This document shows positions 1 through 13,575 of a DNA stretch of 64,000 bases, piece by piece. The notes under the pieces were generated by a model. That model ran no database searches, was not told the origin of the DNA, and saw only the letters and a program-made list of their open reading frames with translations. The position numbers and the translations under genes were made by a program. Origin of the DNA: Piscicola geometra (Eukaryota; Annelida; Clitellata; Hirudinida; Piscicolidae); the NCBI GenBank assembly GCA_943735955.1, contig OX030963.1, positions 1,786,931-1,850,930 of the forward strand, written 5' to 3'. The stretch's first letter is position 1. Each line of letters begins with the position of its first letter.

Positions 1-765
1 AACGTCTTTATGTATTTGTGTATCGGTATGTATTTGCATGATATGTTTTAAATGATATTTGAACGCAAACACAAACATGAATATACATAAATATACAAAC
101 TCATAAACACGTTTAAGATATATACAAAAACAACTACACTAATGTATGAACGTTGTATAAGAAGATTTATTTGAACCAGGGACATAATACAAGTGTACAT
201 AAGTAAATCACTCACACTCAAAAATCGAATGACACGCAACTGAAAAAGCTTTTTCTTAGAAATAATTTTTAAATTTAAAATAAGTTGAAATAATTTTCAA
301 ATTTAAAATAAGTTGAAATAATTTTTAAATTTAAAATAAGTTGAATTAATTTTTTTAATTCAAAAAGCATTGGAAAATGACTAGGGGGAAAGGCCCTTAC
401 ACATGCAACATTCGCCACTCGTTATTTTCTTTGTAAATAATGGCAAGTAATTAAAGCGGAGATTTTTAACAAATCATAGTTTTTGGAATAAATATTTCAA
501 GTTTTTGAGAATCAAATATTTATAATTGTTTTGTATTTAGTTGTCATTTGTTAGACCAAAATATAAAAATTTTCAATCTTTATTTCAAGAATAAAAATAA
601 CTATATTTTAAATAGGTAAAAATATATATGACGCCATTTAGATGCATGAAAGAAGATAAAAGAATGAAACAATGACGTAACAAGGGTGTTTGTATGATGA
701 CGTCACTAAATCACGTGATCATTCTTTTTCCGCTCAATGGGGTAGGCGAACGGTCGAGTGGATAG
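1..765. other. AT-rich flank, no gene seen
   Basis: Contains three near-identical copies of an aataatttttaaatttaaaa-type word (about 270-345). A palindromic TGACGTCA (698-705) lies next to CACGTG (712-717). No coding sequence seen. Confidence 0.6.
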
Positions 766-972
766 ATGGATGGATGGATGGATGGATGGATGGATGAATG
801 GATGGATGGATGGATGGATGGATGGATGAATGGATGGATGGATGGATGGATGGATGGATGGATGGATGGATGGATGGATGGATGGATGGATGGATGGATG
901 GATGGATGGATGGATGGATGGATGGATGGATGGATGGATGGATGGATGGATGGATGGATGGATGGATGGATG
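766..972. repeat. (GGAT)n microsatellite
   Basis: About 200 bases of GGAT units with two GAAT variants near the left end. All ORFs here (Met-Asp-Gly-Trp or Ser-Ile-His-Pro) are repeat artefacts. Confidence 0.98.
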
Positions 973-1694
973 AGTAGATAGATGGATGAGTAGATGAATG
1001 GATAAGAGCATGGATGAAAGATGAGGGTTTCGATACATATGAATATGAATAAAAAGAAAGATAAATGAGATTTTATATGTGTGAATGCTTGAGTGAATTG
1101 ATGAATGAATGAACGAATTGATAAATGGATGAGTGGATTAATAAAAAATGAGTGAACTGATAAATGGAAGAATGATTTGATAAATGGATGAGAGAATTGA
1201 TAAATTGATGAGGGAATTGATAGATGCTTAAATGATCGATGCTTGAATAATTCAAAAAAGGCATAGCTTCATGTAAAAGCCTTTGATATTTTCGTCATGT
1301 ATTTTTTAAACATATCAAGATTTCGATTTCAACAATTAAATTCTTTTTTGTAAATAATATATTCAGAAAGCTGTGAAAAAAATCCGTCAAACAACTTTGA
1401 AAGAAAAAAATCAAAATATATATTTGAAATACCTATTTCATATGAATGCTTCAAATCCTAATTTTAAATTACTATTTTAAATACTAATTTTTTATTTAAG
1501 TTTTAAAACATTAATCAAAGTATAAACGACTACTTAACACACCAAGCGACAATATTTCAATGGTGTAATTATTTTAATAGTTCAACCTTTCAGTTTATGA
1601 AATGTTTTGAATATAATTATTATTTTTGAAACCCATTATCGTCTCAAGACCTGCATCTTGCAAGCCACCAGCACCTCAATTTTCTCTGTGGTTT

Positions 1695-1804
1695 CTAATC
1701 ATAGACATTCACTGTAGCCTCATCCACAAAAAACTCGACGTTTTGCATGGACTTGCCATTAAATCTGGTTCGTCGTGCCGTTGAAAAGTCTTTTGCCCTA
1801 CTAA
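1695..1804 (-). CDS. Candidate terminal exon of an unrecognised minus-strand gene
   Basis: Seen: reading on the minus strand, an acceptor ending ..GCACAG is followed by 35 codons and TAG at 1695-1697. The peptide is mixed in composition, unlike the low-complexity frames around it; it contains RAKDFSTARRTRFNG and ends DEATVNVYD. The exon enters in phase 1, which matches the phase-1 end of the candidate exon at 1897-1936. A minus-strand AATAAA lies roughly 200 bases downstream, near 1490. I do not recognise the family. Inference: this is the 3' end of a gene whose earlier exons lie at 1897-1936, 3266-3319 and 4825-4900. Confidence 0.4.
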
Positions 1805-1896
1805 CTGTGCTTCCCAAATGATAAGAATAAATTTGAATAACTAAATAAAAGTTTAAAACATGCATAAAAATATATATTTCACATGCACACACACAC

Positions 1897-1936
1897 TCAA
1901 ATGCTCATTTTCCTTCATTACAGCCTCTTCTTGCTT
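1897..1936 (-). CDS. Candidate 40-bp internal exon of the same unrecognised gene
   Basis: Seen: minus-strand acceptor ..ACTAAAG, then codons reading KQEEAVMKENEHL, then a donor GTGTGTGTG at the edge of a short (GT)n run. It enters in phase 0 and leaves in phase 1, matching both its neighbours (3266-3319 ends in phase 0, 1695-1804 starts in phase 1). The peptide is charged and helical, as in a coiled coil. Too short to assign to a family. Confidence 0.35.
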
Positions 1937-2565
1937 CTTTAGTCATGATCAAGTTGACGATGATGATGCTGATGTTGATGATGATGATGAGGATGGTTCT
2001 AAGTTTGAATTTATTTTGAAATTATAAATAAATTTGTGATTAAAAATACTTTTATCCATTTTATTTCATACCTTAGTTTTATTTATAAAATTTGTTTCAA
2101 TTTAAATTAAAAAAATTTAAAGATCATTTAAATGTAAATAAATGTTTTTTCTAGGTTGAATAAATATGAATTTTATCTTATCTTGAGGCAGTTTCAGTCT
2201 ATTTAAATTGGAGCGGAAAACTGAAATTTTCAAATATGTTAAACTTTAAATAATTTGAAATGAATTTAGAAACATAGAAACATGATCTCTCAATCAATCC
2301 ACTTTAATGCTGAAAATTCAAAATTAAAAATCTATTTATTGAAATTAAATTCAAATTTACTCAATTCATAAAAAAGATAAAAAAAATAAACAAGATCTAC
2401 TTTTACAACTTATTGGTAGCATTCATTAAAATTCTTGAATTTCTTTGAAAGGCTTGTGTTCCATCAATTGAATGGCCTCAATAAGTTACTTGTCCTTCTT
2501 TATTACAGTCATTTGTAAGGGATTTGAATGGGAGTGTTAGTAGTAGTGGAAGTGGTTGTAGTAGG

Positions 2566-2800
<235 letters not shown>

Positions 2801-3265
2801 GGATATCTCGAGTGACTGGAAGAGAACTGAGCAAATATTAGCTTTCTATAAATACTGCATTTGAACAAGGTGCCAAGTGCTGGGAGTTTCCATTTATTTT
2901 ATAAGTCAATATATCATTTTCCCAATTTATTTTGCATTCTTCTTTCAAGTTAGTTTTTTTAAAGTTTAACATTTTTTTTAGCAGAAAAAAAGAAAAGACT
3001 AATTATGGTTCTCAATCAAGAGTTTAAAATACAATTACCAAAGAAACAAAGTTTACAATTTTTTTGTTATTTATAAAAATAGAAACAAATATGAGACAAA
3101 AAAAATTTTAATACAAAAACTTTTCAAACAAAAGTCCTATATTTATTGTGAAAAAAAAAACCAAAAAAAACAAAGACAATTTTTCTTGAGAGCGCTAGAA
3201 GCATCAATCTATATACCGCGTCCAGTCGCTTATCCTTGCCGTGCCTGTCCATTAAATTCCCTTAC

Positions 3266-3319
3266 AACTCGCTTCTTCACTTTATCACAGATATTTTCCT
3301 GTTTTTCCGTTTTTTGTTT
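3266..3319 (-). CDS. Candidate 54-bp internal exon of the same unrecognised gene
   Basis: Seen: minus-strand acceptor ..TTTTTTTTCAAAAG, 18 codons reading KQKTEKQENICDKVKKRV, then a donor GTAAGG. Phase 0 at both ends, compatible with the exon before (4825-4900, ending in phase 0) and after (1897-1936). Lysine-rich, helical. Function unknown. Confidence 0.35.
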
Positions 3320-4824
3320 CTTTTGAAAAAAAAATTTTAAACTATTTTTATTGTGTGTAATTTTGGCTCAATTATGTTTTATAAATGTATTTTTCTGTAA
3401 TGCATTTCATAATATGCAATCATATTTTTATGCCTACATTTATAAATTATTCATATTTTTAAATGATTTTTTGTTTTTACTCATCAAGATTTCTATTGAT
3501 TTTCCCCAATTTTTCACCCAGTATTCATTTCAACTTATAAATGTCTTTATAAATGAAATTATATTTGATTTTTTAACCATTATTTATATATTAACAATAA
3601 CCAAATCAATAAAAAATGTTTAAAATTCATTTAAATTTGCAGTTTTTCTTTTTGCTTTCTTCACTCTTTTTTTTCATTAGCCTTCGAGTCATGTAGCTTG
3701 GCTGACGTTCCATTATTTGATCGTAAGTTGATAAAAAAAAGATTGATAAAAAAACACTATGTTTATCATCATTTCCTTTAAATACACTTTCAAATAAAAT
3801 TCTTCATATATATTGCTATATAATTATTTTATTGTATTTTGTAAATTCTTTTGTTTTTATTCGTTAAATAAAAATAAAACTTTTTATGTAATCCAACATG
3901 TTAAGTAACTTAGTTTTCCCCATATTTTTGTTTACAAAAACTTTAATTTTTTAATAGTTATTGACCATGAAATCAGAGTTTACTTTTTTTAAGTTTCCAT
4001 TTCAACATCTCGAAACAGTTTTGTGAATACATTTAAACAGTTTGCTAATAAAAATATTTTTTCAAACCTGTTTTTTTCTACAAAATGATCCAACTAAGTT
4101 TTTTTGTGTGGAATCTTCTTTCATTTTTCACAAAGGTCATGGAAAGGCTATCAGTGACATTAACCTCATTATTTTCATTGCCATCTGCGTCATTATCATT
4201 CTCCCCATCCATCATTTTTATGGGATTATTTTCCCATTTTTAGAGGTTTTTATTAATATTTTTATTTTCTTATTCACACTATCACTACAATCACTTCTCA
4301 TCATTCTAAAAACTTCACCTCGAGCCCACTCATCACCAACAGTATCTACACCTCCAGCATTTGTATCATCATTATCATCATCACCAACACAACTTTTATC
4401 CTCATCATCACAACTTTTATCATCTTCTTCATCTTCACTCTCACCACCATCATAAACATTAAATAATTTCCATTTTTTTGTTTTTGAAAAATGTCTGCAC
4501 ATGGTTACTAACGAAAATAATAGAAGATGAAAAATCTTTTTTTAAGAGTCACGTCAAAAAACTTTATAAAAAAATTATTAATTGCTCTTGCAAAGCTTCG
4601 AAAGAATGCTTGAAAAAATTAATTACGGAAAAAATATTTCAAAAACGACTTGAACCTAAGTTTTTTTATAACAAAACTTACTTATAATTGATTAAGGAAC
4701 ATATACTATCTCATCAATCATTTTTTTAAACTTTTAATTTAAGTGAATTCTAAAAAAAACATTTTTTATTTTGAAAGAATAAACAAAAAAACAGACACCT
4801 ATTGGAAGGGAATAATTAACTTAC

Positions 4825-4900
4825 TGTCGAAGAAGCTTTCTTTAAATAATAATCACCACTTGGCGTGCGTTCAAGCCGTGCCTTTGGGGTATTTCTGAAG
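4825..4900 (-). CDS. Candidate 76-bp internal exon of the same unrecognised gene
   Basis: Seen: minus-strand acceptor ..CCATAAACAG, one base completing a codon, 25 codons including RNTPKARLERTPSGDYYLKK, and a consensus donor GTAAGT. Its upstream border touches the 26-bp minisatellite at 4917-5155, so the preceding intron ends in the repeat array. The sequence looks like coding sequence (S/T-P and basic motifs) but I do not recognise it. Confidence 0.4.
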
Positions 4901-4916
4901 CTGTTTATGGCAGGTA

Positions 4917-5155
4917 CAAGCTGGTACTGCTGAATACCGGGATACGCTGGTACTGCTGAATACCGGGATACGCTGGTACTGCTGAATACCGGGATACGCT
5001 GGTACTGCTGAATACCGGGATACGCTGGTACTGCTGAATACCGGGATACGCTGGCACTGCTGAATACCGGGATACGCTGGCACTGCTGAATACTGGGATA
5101 AGCTGGTACTGCTGAATACTGGGATAAGCTGGTACTCAGTTGCAGGTACTCAGTC
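4917..5155. repeat. 26-bp minisatellite, about nine copies
   Basis: Unit gctggtactgctgaatacc plus gggatac, 26 bp, with copies diverging toward the right end (gggataag variant, GGCAC for GGTAC). The unit length is not a multiple of three. It abuts the candidate exon 4825-4900. Confidence 0.95.
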
Positions 5156-5159
5156 ATAC

Positions 5160-5703
5160 ACTAGGATGAATTTAGTCTTACTCCTGAAAGGGTTTTCTAA
5201 TAGGCGTGAAGGTATTTGGAAATTCCTGAATTTGTTGATGCCACTATTTACTGATACGGCATTAATCGATAAGCGACATTTTATGTTTTGAGTTTCTTAT
5301 CTGCTTCACAGTTCAATTCTCTGAAAGGTTATTTGAAGAGTTATTGGCCAGCCGATTCAAGTGGGTTTTTGAGCTAACATTGATATTTTAAATATTATTT
5401 TTTGAAATAATATTTTTCGATTATTTTATAATAGAGTGATTGTTGTTGCTACTAATACTACTAATTATAGCACAATTCAAGTTTTTAGCGCCAAAACAAC
5501 TATAAAAAGACTGTAAACTCCTTTAAGAGGTCTTAGAATAAATACAATTAAAGAGCAGTTTTAACCTTGAAAAAATTGGTCAAAAAAACTTTCAAAATGG
5601 AGAAGAATGGCTGGAAAAGAGAGATAATTAATGTCTTTTTCACACTTCTTAACCGCTCCCTAATCTACTTTTAATTGGTCGTCAACATCTCACTTGGTGG
5701 AAT
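5160..5703. other. Non-repetitive gap, no gene seen
   Basis: Mixed-composition sequence between two repeats; no open frame with splice support found. Confidence 0.5.
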
Positions 5704-6224
<521 letters not shown>

Positions 6225-6654
6225 ATGGAAAAAAGAATAAAATATGAACTAGACAAAGAGGTGCAGAAGGAACAAGATAGAAAAACTGAAAAAACTTATT
6301 AAGAAAAAACTGTAACAAGTTTCAATAGAATTGGAAAACCCCATAAAAAAATTGAGAAATTGTTTTTGAAAACAAAATAAATATGTATAAATGGATAAAA
6401 AATACATTCAAAAAGTTGATGAAAGGAAAACGGATGAATGAAGGATGAAACAAAAGAGTGGATGAATCTTAATTGGATAGATGCCGATCGATTAATCTCT
6501 GGAAGAATCTACCTTGTGATAAACTTTCGATCGTATATTGGAGGGATGAGTGGGAGTTGCATGGATGGATGATTAGGAGGTTGGGGCGGGGAAAGGGGTG
6601 AAAGGATGGGTAGAAGGGTGGAAAGATGGTTAGAAGGGTGAAAGGATGGGTGGA

Positions 6655-6905
6655 TGCTTGGATGGATGAATGCATGGATGCATGGATGGATGCATGGATG
6701 GATGCATGGATGGATGCATGGATGGATGCATGGATGGATGCATGGATGGATGCATGGATGGATGCATGGATGGATGCATGGATGGATGCATGGATGGATG
6801 CATGGATGGATGCATGGATGGATGCATGGATGGATGCATGGATGGATGCATGGATGGATGCATGGATGCATAGATGGATGGATGCATAGATGGGTGGATG
6901 CATAG
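6655..6905. repeat. 12-bp satellite (catggatggatg)n
   Basis: About 20 copies of a 12-bp unit made of two GGAT words and one GCAT word, a higher-order derivative of a (GGAT)n repeat. Confidence 0.97.
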
Positions 6906-9900
6906 ATGGATGGATAGACAGACGATGAGTAAAGGAATGAGTAAATAAGTTGAAACATTGATATACAAACTCATAAAAAATACAAAATTAAATAATAGTA
7001 CAAGTGGTACAAAATACAAAGTCATACAAAATACAAAGTCATACAAAATAACTCAGCGATAAATTCCTTCAAAATGATCAATTGACATCAGTCCCAATCT
7101 ATCTTGCTTCTTATTGAAAATCTCTCCGTGAACGTTTATTAATCCAACAGAAAAATCGATTCAGTTTTTTTCACGTATTAATTAAAAAATGAAAAAAATT
7201 ATTTTCAGGTAAAAAGGCTTTAGACATCAACTCAGTTTTACTAATGAATACTTGGCTTCTAGAGTTTTTTTACCAGTTTTTTCATCGTTTTCCAAGCTCT
7301 TTTCATTAGGCAGGCAAAAGAATATTTACTTTTGATGTTTTTTCCAAGTTATCACGCTATTCATTTTTTGAAACGAAAAAACTTAGAATAAAAGTTAGGG
7401 TGAAAATATCAAAATTTGTTATTATTCTGTAAAACCTTTAAGCTTTCTAAAAAAAACTTTAAAAAATTATGCAATTAAATAAATTTTGATAATCTAGACA
7501 GTACAATGCAATAAATAAAAACAAATACAAAAATAAAATGCAATTTTATTCGAAAAAATACAACTCTAAATGTGATGAAAGGGCGTTGAAATTAATAATT
7601 TTGAAATATTTGGCAGATAATTTTTTATTATTTGATAGGTGCAATCAAATTGGTCTATATGAATTAAATTCAACTAGACTTTTGTGAAACTTAAATAAAC
7701 ATTTCTTAGAAATATAAAATAAACTTTCAGCTTGTTCAATTTTTATTTCAAAATGTATGTATTTAATCATTTTGAAATAGCGCTTTATTTTTTTGTGTAA
7801 AAATATTTTTTCTTCAATTAATTGATTAATCACCATTAAAATAACCATGGTCATCCATCAATTTGAATTCACACCTTCCCAAAAAACTATTTTCGGATCT
7901 AAACGACTTTTAAATGTTATTTATTTTTTATTTTACTAATGAGTGTTGAATTATGTTTGATAGAACTTAAATGATTCAACGCGACGAAGCGGCTTTTTGA
8001 ATGCAAATTCCATTATTTTTTCTGAGTCTTGTTTCTCATTACTCTAGTTCTACTACCCAATTTAAAAAGTTTTACACTTTTCAATTTGTTAAAACTTTAA
8101 AACTTATTTTTTTTAAAAAGCTTCTTTAAAAAAGAAAAACTATATGTATTTTTTTTTCATAAAATGCAATACTTTATATTGGTAAAATAAATTTTTTAAA
8201 CAAATCTTTTTTTAGCAAGGCTGAAAATTTGCATTTCGCATTCACTACAACATACATTCCAGCGTCAATTTGATCTATCGATTCAGATTTGAACTTTCAG
8301 CGCAAAATACAAAATGCGAAAAACGCGATAAAAAAACAATGAATTATAAATATATTGAAGAGATATTTTAAACAGATTTTTGAAAAACCAGACAAAAACA
8401 CTGACTTTGTGAATAAAGAAAAAAGCTATATTAATATAAATATATAAAAAACTATAAGTTAAAAAAACTATTTAAAAAATTGAAGTTTTCATCATTAAAA
8501 TAGCATTTCAATAGTAAACAGGAATTACCGAAAGATAAATTTCCTGCGTGGCTTAGATAGTTAGGACCGTATTAATTTCAAATATATTAAAACTTTCAAT
8601 GAAAAATGCGTTTTTTGTATTTAAAAAAACTTTTATTCAATGAAATTGTTCACAAAATTTAAGGAGAGTAAGAAAAATCTATGAATTATTATTCTTTGTG
8701 AAAAAATAAAACCACTAATATATAGTCTGAAACACTATTTTTACGACACAAAAACTCGTCACCAGCTACCCCCAGGCTTTCCTTTTATTACTAGAATAAA
8801 AACATAAAATCTCAAAAAATATCCATTTCGATCAATATTAAAAATCCTATTTCAAATCCTTTTTCTGTTTATTTTTTCCATCTAATACTCATCCAATCCC
8901 ACAAAATCCCATCCAATTTTTTGATTTATTTTCTTATCTAGGTCACTTGGGTTGTAGGGTGTGGATGATTTAAATGGGTCAATGCCGCCATGACAGTTTA
9001 TGACGTCACCGTGTTAGCACTCACGTTACTATTGTTAGAGAAGTGTTTTTGTTGTTTTTTTGTTGATGCTTTTTTTTAAATTTTAAAAATTACTTTCGTT
9101 TTTCACGACAAATTTTTTTTCTTGCATCTTTTTGGAGTCTATATATAATTATATATATATATATTACTTTCTACTTAACTTTTTTAATTGCAACTAAATA
9201 TAGTACAACTACAACTACTTCTAGTACTAATACTGCAACTATAACTACTACAGATGCTTATTTTACAACTATAACTGCTAAATGAACGGTCTTAGCTACA
9301 TTTTCTTGCTTTATTATTATTATTCGAAAATACTTTTAAAACTATTATTTTTATTCATGTTAATAATTTTGTTCTAGAGTGGATTTTATGGTGTTAAAAC
9401 CTAATAACAAGGCTTACGAAACGATATCATAAATAGAACCTATAAGACTGGAGAAAATGAAAATAATATCAATTTAAAAGTTCAAAATTTGTATTCATTT
9501 AAACTTTAATAATAACTGTACATTTATTTATATTTTTTAATCTGATGCTTTCAATATTCTAGAAATAATTCTGGTGAATTCGTGATTAATAATGATTAAT
9601 AATGATGACATTCTATTTATAGAGAAAAAATTAATTTAAAAAAAAGAGATATGAAAAATGGTGGAAAACTAGTAATTACTCAAAATATAAACTACATTAT
9701 CAAAATGGTTGTAATAATATTGTAATAAAAGTCTAAATAATATAAATGCTTCTTGCCCAGCATTAGTAAAAGACGGAAAGCAACACTGAAACGACAAGCA
9801 AATGTGGCATGAAATAGGGAAGCAGGGATTACAATGCGAATAAATCGATAGGAAGTGCTGCAATTAAGAAGATATATTTATTTATTTAAAAGAATATAAG

Positions 9901-10434
9901 GAAAATATTGATAAAAAGAAAATGATATTGTGGAAAAATTTTGTTGATTAATTGACTAATTGGAAAATGGAACTATTTTAAATTAAATTAATTAAGTTTG
10001 GGAGATTCTGTTAATCCTAATTAATCCTTCGATTCATGCCATATCTCATGAATGATTATAAAAGTGCATATATTTTCTTAACTGTAAATATTATAATATA
10101 AAATACAATCAAAGATACATATTATTAACGTGGTGTAAACCCAAACGAGCTTCCAGACCATTTATACATTTTTGTATTAAGAACGATACATTTCAAGGTG
10201 TTTTATGTACGGGTATTCTGAAACATCTACTCTGGATGCAGCCTTCTTCTTTTGGAATAATAAATTATTTGTGTTAGTCAAATATGAATTAGTGAGTTTT
10301 AACCTATTTTCAAGGATTTCTTGCTTGTAAATGACTTTCAGGTTCATTCTCAAATTACCGTTGTTTCATCCCTAAAACTATAAACATCATTGCAAAAGCA
10401 CATTCACAACGACATTCAATACCAAAACACCACA
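6906..10434. other. AT-rich sequence, no gene supported
   Basis: Long A/T runs with no frame having protein-like composition plus splice signals. TGACGTCA occurs at 9001-9008. The stretch 9740-9870 is less AT-rich and open in more than one frame, so not callable. Confidence 0.5.
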
Positions 10435-10640
10435 ACAACATCCCGCAACACTACCAAAGCACCACAACAACAACCCCCAACACTACCAAAGCACCACAAC
10501 AACAACCCCCAACACTACCAGAGCACCACAACAACAACCATCAAAACTACCAAAACACCACAACAACAACCCGCAACACTACCAAAGCACCAAAACAACA
10601 ACCCGCAACACTACCAAAGCACCACAACAACACCTCCAAC
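10435..10640. repeat. About 32-bp CA-rich minisatellite
   Basis: Unit built from accacaacaacaaccc and a ccaacactaccaaag word, around six copies. The unit is not a multiple of three, so the ORF across it shows three frame-shifted peptide versions and is not coding. Confidence 0.9.
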
Positions 10641-12199
10641 ACGAACTCCCAAACAACTACTCCACAAGCACAACAGCATCTTCGAAACTAAACCCCATTT
10701 CTCGCTAGTTGTAAAGACTTTTGGAGTGCAAATTAGTGTCTCCTTTGCTGTAAAGAGTGTCGCTGTTGCTATTTTTGAGAAATATATTTTCCTTTCATTT
10801 AATTAAATGTTTAAGTTAAAATGGTAATAAAAATAAATATAACATTTATTTCAAGTGCTTTAAAATCCTATAAAAAAAGCTTGAATGGCTAAAAAAACTG
10901 TTTTTATTAAATCTCTGTTAAAACATTAAATTAGTCCCAAAAAGAGCTTGAAACAAATTTTGAAAAAAGGCCAAAAATTGAATTCTTTTTTCTTTGAATC
11001 CGTTTGTTTATACAATGCAGTTGTTAATTCTCTAGAGAGGTTCTTCAATTGCTTTTCATTTGGTTTTTCATTTGGTTTGTTTTTTTGCAAAAAGTAAAAA
11101 TTGTTTCGGTGAAAAATGGGAAAATAATTTGTGGTAGTATTTTTGGAAGTTTAAAAAAATGATTTTGGGGGTTTTGTCAGATATGTGATTTTAGAATGAA
11201 AAAATGTATTAAAAGAAATAAAAATTAATGGAATTCAATGATGAAAGGTAAAAACAAACGCACGCGACTTAGATTTTACCAAAAATTCGAAATAAATCAT
11301 TTTAAAAAGGATTTCACAATGAAAAGATCTAAACCCTCTTTGGCATTTAATTTAATTCACTGATCAGAATCTCTTTGAAAGTGAAATTCTTGCTTGCGGC
11401 AGACCCAAGCGTTTAAAGTCTCACTGTTCTGTATTTTAATTTGGAAAATGCATAAATTTCTGACTTTAAATTTTTCATGTAGTATGAATTATGAGAAATA
11501 TAAAAATAATAATTACAATAGTCAAAATATTTCTATTAATAACTTAATAAATCTAAGAATTATTTTTCTATTGAATGAAATAGAAATTGTGTTTCAGGGA
11601 AGTCTTTTTCGAATGAGTATTTGGAGTTACTCTCAAAAGAGGCTTTAAAACGTTTAAAAGGTTTTATTTCCAAATAAAAAGCTGAAAAGAGTTTTGAATG
11701 GAATAAAGTGTTGAATTCGTCTGTATTTTCGTTTTTAATTAGTTTTAAAGTGTATTTTATTGCTTTATTTTGTTCTAAAATTGAGATTTTTAATTACAAT
11801 TGAATAAAAGCAACATGTGAGAATGAAATGTTGAAATAGTTGAATAAAAAAATTAATTTAATTAATAAATATTTTTTCTTCTTAGCTTTTTCATAGAAAC
11901 TTTGAAATATATTTGAAACAAGGTAAGTTTGAAGATGGAAAGTATATAAATTGAAAGCAATTCATTGTAACACCAGTTTTTAAAATTAAAGTTTTTTAAT
12001 CTTATAAACGAGAAAATATTTTATATCTCTGAAAAAAATTAATTTTTATCAGTATAAATCTATAAAAAAACATTTAGTTTCAAAAAAAAGAATTTGAATT
12101 GTGAAATAGAAAAAGAATTATTGAAAACATTTAGTCGGAAATGAACGCTTTAGTTCGGACAATGCAACGAAATTAAACTGTTTTCAAAGCATAATTATT

Positions 12200-12330
12200 C
12201 CGCCACGCATCATTAAGTCACCAGCATCATCATTAGCATCGCATCGCTATCATCATCATCCTCATCAGCATCATCATCAGCATCAGCATCATATCGCTAT
12301 CATCATCATCCTCATCATCAGCGTTATTCT
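12200..12330. repeat. Imperfect (ATC)n tract
   Basis: ATC/AGC/GTC triplets with a partial internal duplication (atatcgctatcatcatcatc type). Confidence 0.85.
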
Positions 12331-13338
12331 CGTCATTCTTGAAGCCTTATCTACCTTATTCAGTGTTTAGTTCTAAACGATTTTATATTTGAACAACTTT
12401 TTGAAGAATTTATTTCAATGAATATTCAGATTCAATAGCTCTGCTACAAAAAGCAACCTCTAGACCATCAAACCTTCTCTTTCACCACTTAATCCTTCTA
12501 CTTCCATCCTCTTTTTTCCTTTCTTCCATTCTCAAATACACCACCACCAACATTATCTCCACTTTCCAACACCGCTTTCCCAAATAACTACATTCATTCT
12601 TGTCCGGGAAAAAGCTTTCACCCGACTTTCTTAGCTCGCTATTCAAAAAAATAATTTCTAATTTTTCAAAATGAAAAACTTTATTTAAACTTTGAATAGG
12701 TCGTGAAAAATTGAGAGTTTATTTTTAATGGGAGGGCATAAACAACTCTATGGCGAGACAAGCAGTCTATTCATCATCAGCATTCATTTTGCCCGCTAAT
12801 ATATTGCATGTGTGTGAAATATGCGTTTCTTCGAAAAAATTGAGAATGTTCATAGAAGAATTTTTTTATCAATGTTTTAATTAGATTTTTTTATTTTTAA
12901 GGTTGCAGGAAATATATATTTCACAAGAAAAATCATTTTAAAAAATGGATTATACGCATGCAAAACATTCAACAATTTGAAAAACAATGTAGAAATAAAA
13001 TAAAATAAAAAAACATTAAAAAAACGAAAAGTTGGCACTTTTATTTTTGTATATGGCGACTACAAAACAGTCGCAAATGCAGTGAAAGCAATGGATTTGC
13101 GAGGGGAATTCTTTTGCTGCGATGGGAGATCGAGTAAATTAATTGATGGTGTTTCTATAGCCGTTCAAGTTTTGTCTATGGTTTTACTTTTTTCTAAATT
13201 GTTTTTTTAAAGTTTTTTTTCTATATAAATATAATAATACTTATGTTATTTACCGTTTTATAATGAGTATAAATATTTTTCCGTTCATTATTCATGCTGA
13301 ATTTGTTTTTAAATACTTAAAAAAAAATTTATTTTCAC

Positions 13339-13575
13339 CATAATAATCATGATCACCATAACAATCATCACCATCACCACCATAATCATCATGATCACCA
13401 CCATGATCATCATGATCACCATCCCAATCATCATGATCACCACCACAATCATCATCATCACCACCATAATCATCATCATCACCACCATAATCATCATGAT
13501 CACCATCTTAATCATCATGATCACTATCCTAATCATCATCATCACCATCATAATCATCATCATCACCCTCCTAAT
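13339..13575. repeat. Imperfect (ATC/ACC)n tract
   Basis: Repeated units of the type atcatcatgatcaccaccat; reads as Met/Ile-rich frames on both strands, not coding. Confidence 0.92.

Noticed and set aside
8548..8575. GCGTGGCTTAGATAGTTAGG, tRNA-like (also gcgtggcttagagg near 55,488)
   Set aside because: Resembles an A-box weakly, no B-box, no cloverleaf can be paired.
9745..9870. Minus-strand Cys-rich ORF (64 codons)
   Set aside because: Two other frames are also open after a good acceptor; composition does not single out one frame.
10390..10806. 138-codon ORF with QQQP/NNNP repeats
   Set aside because: The 32-bp unit shifts frame at each copy; the C-terminal part is open on both strands. 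No splice or family support.
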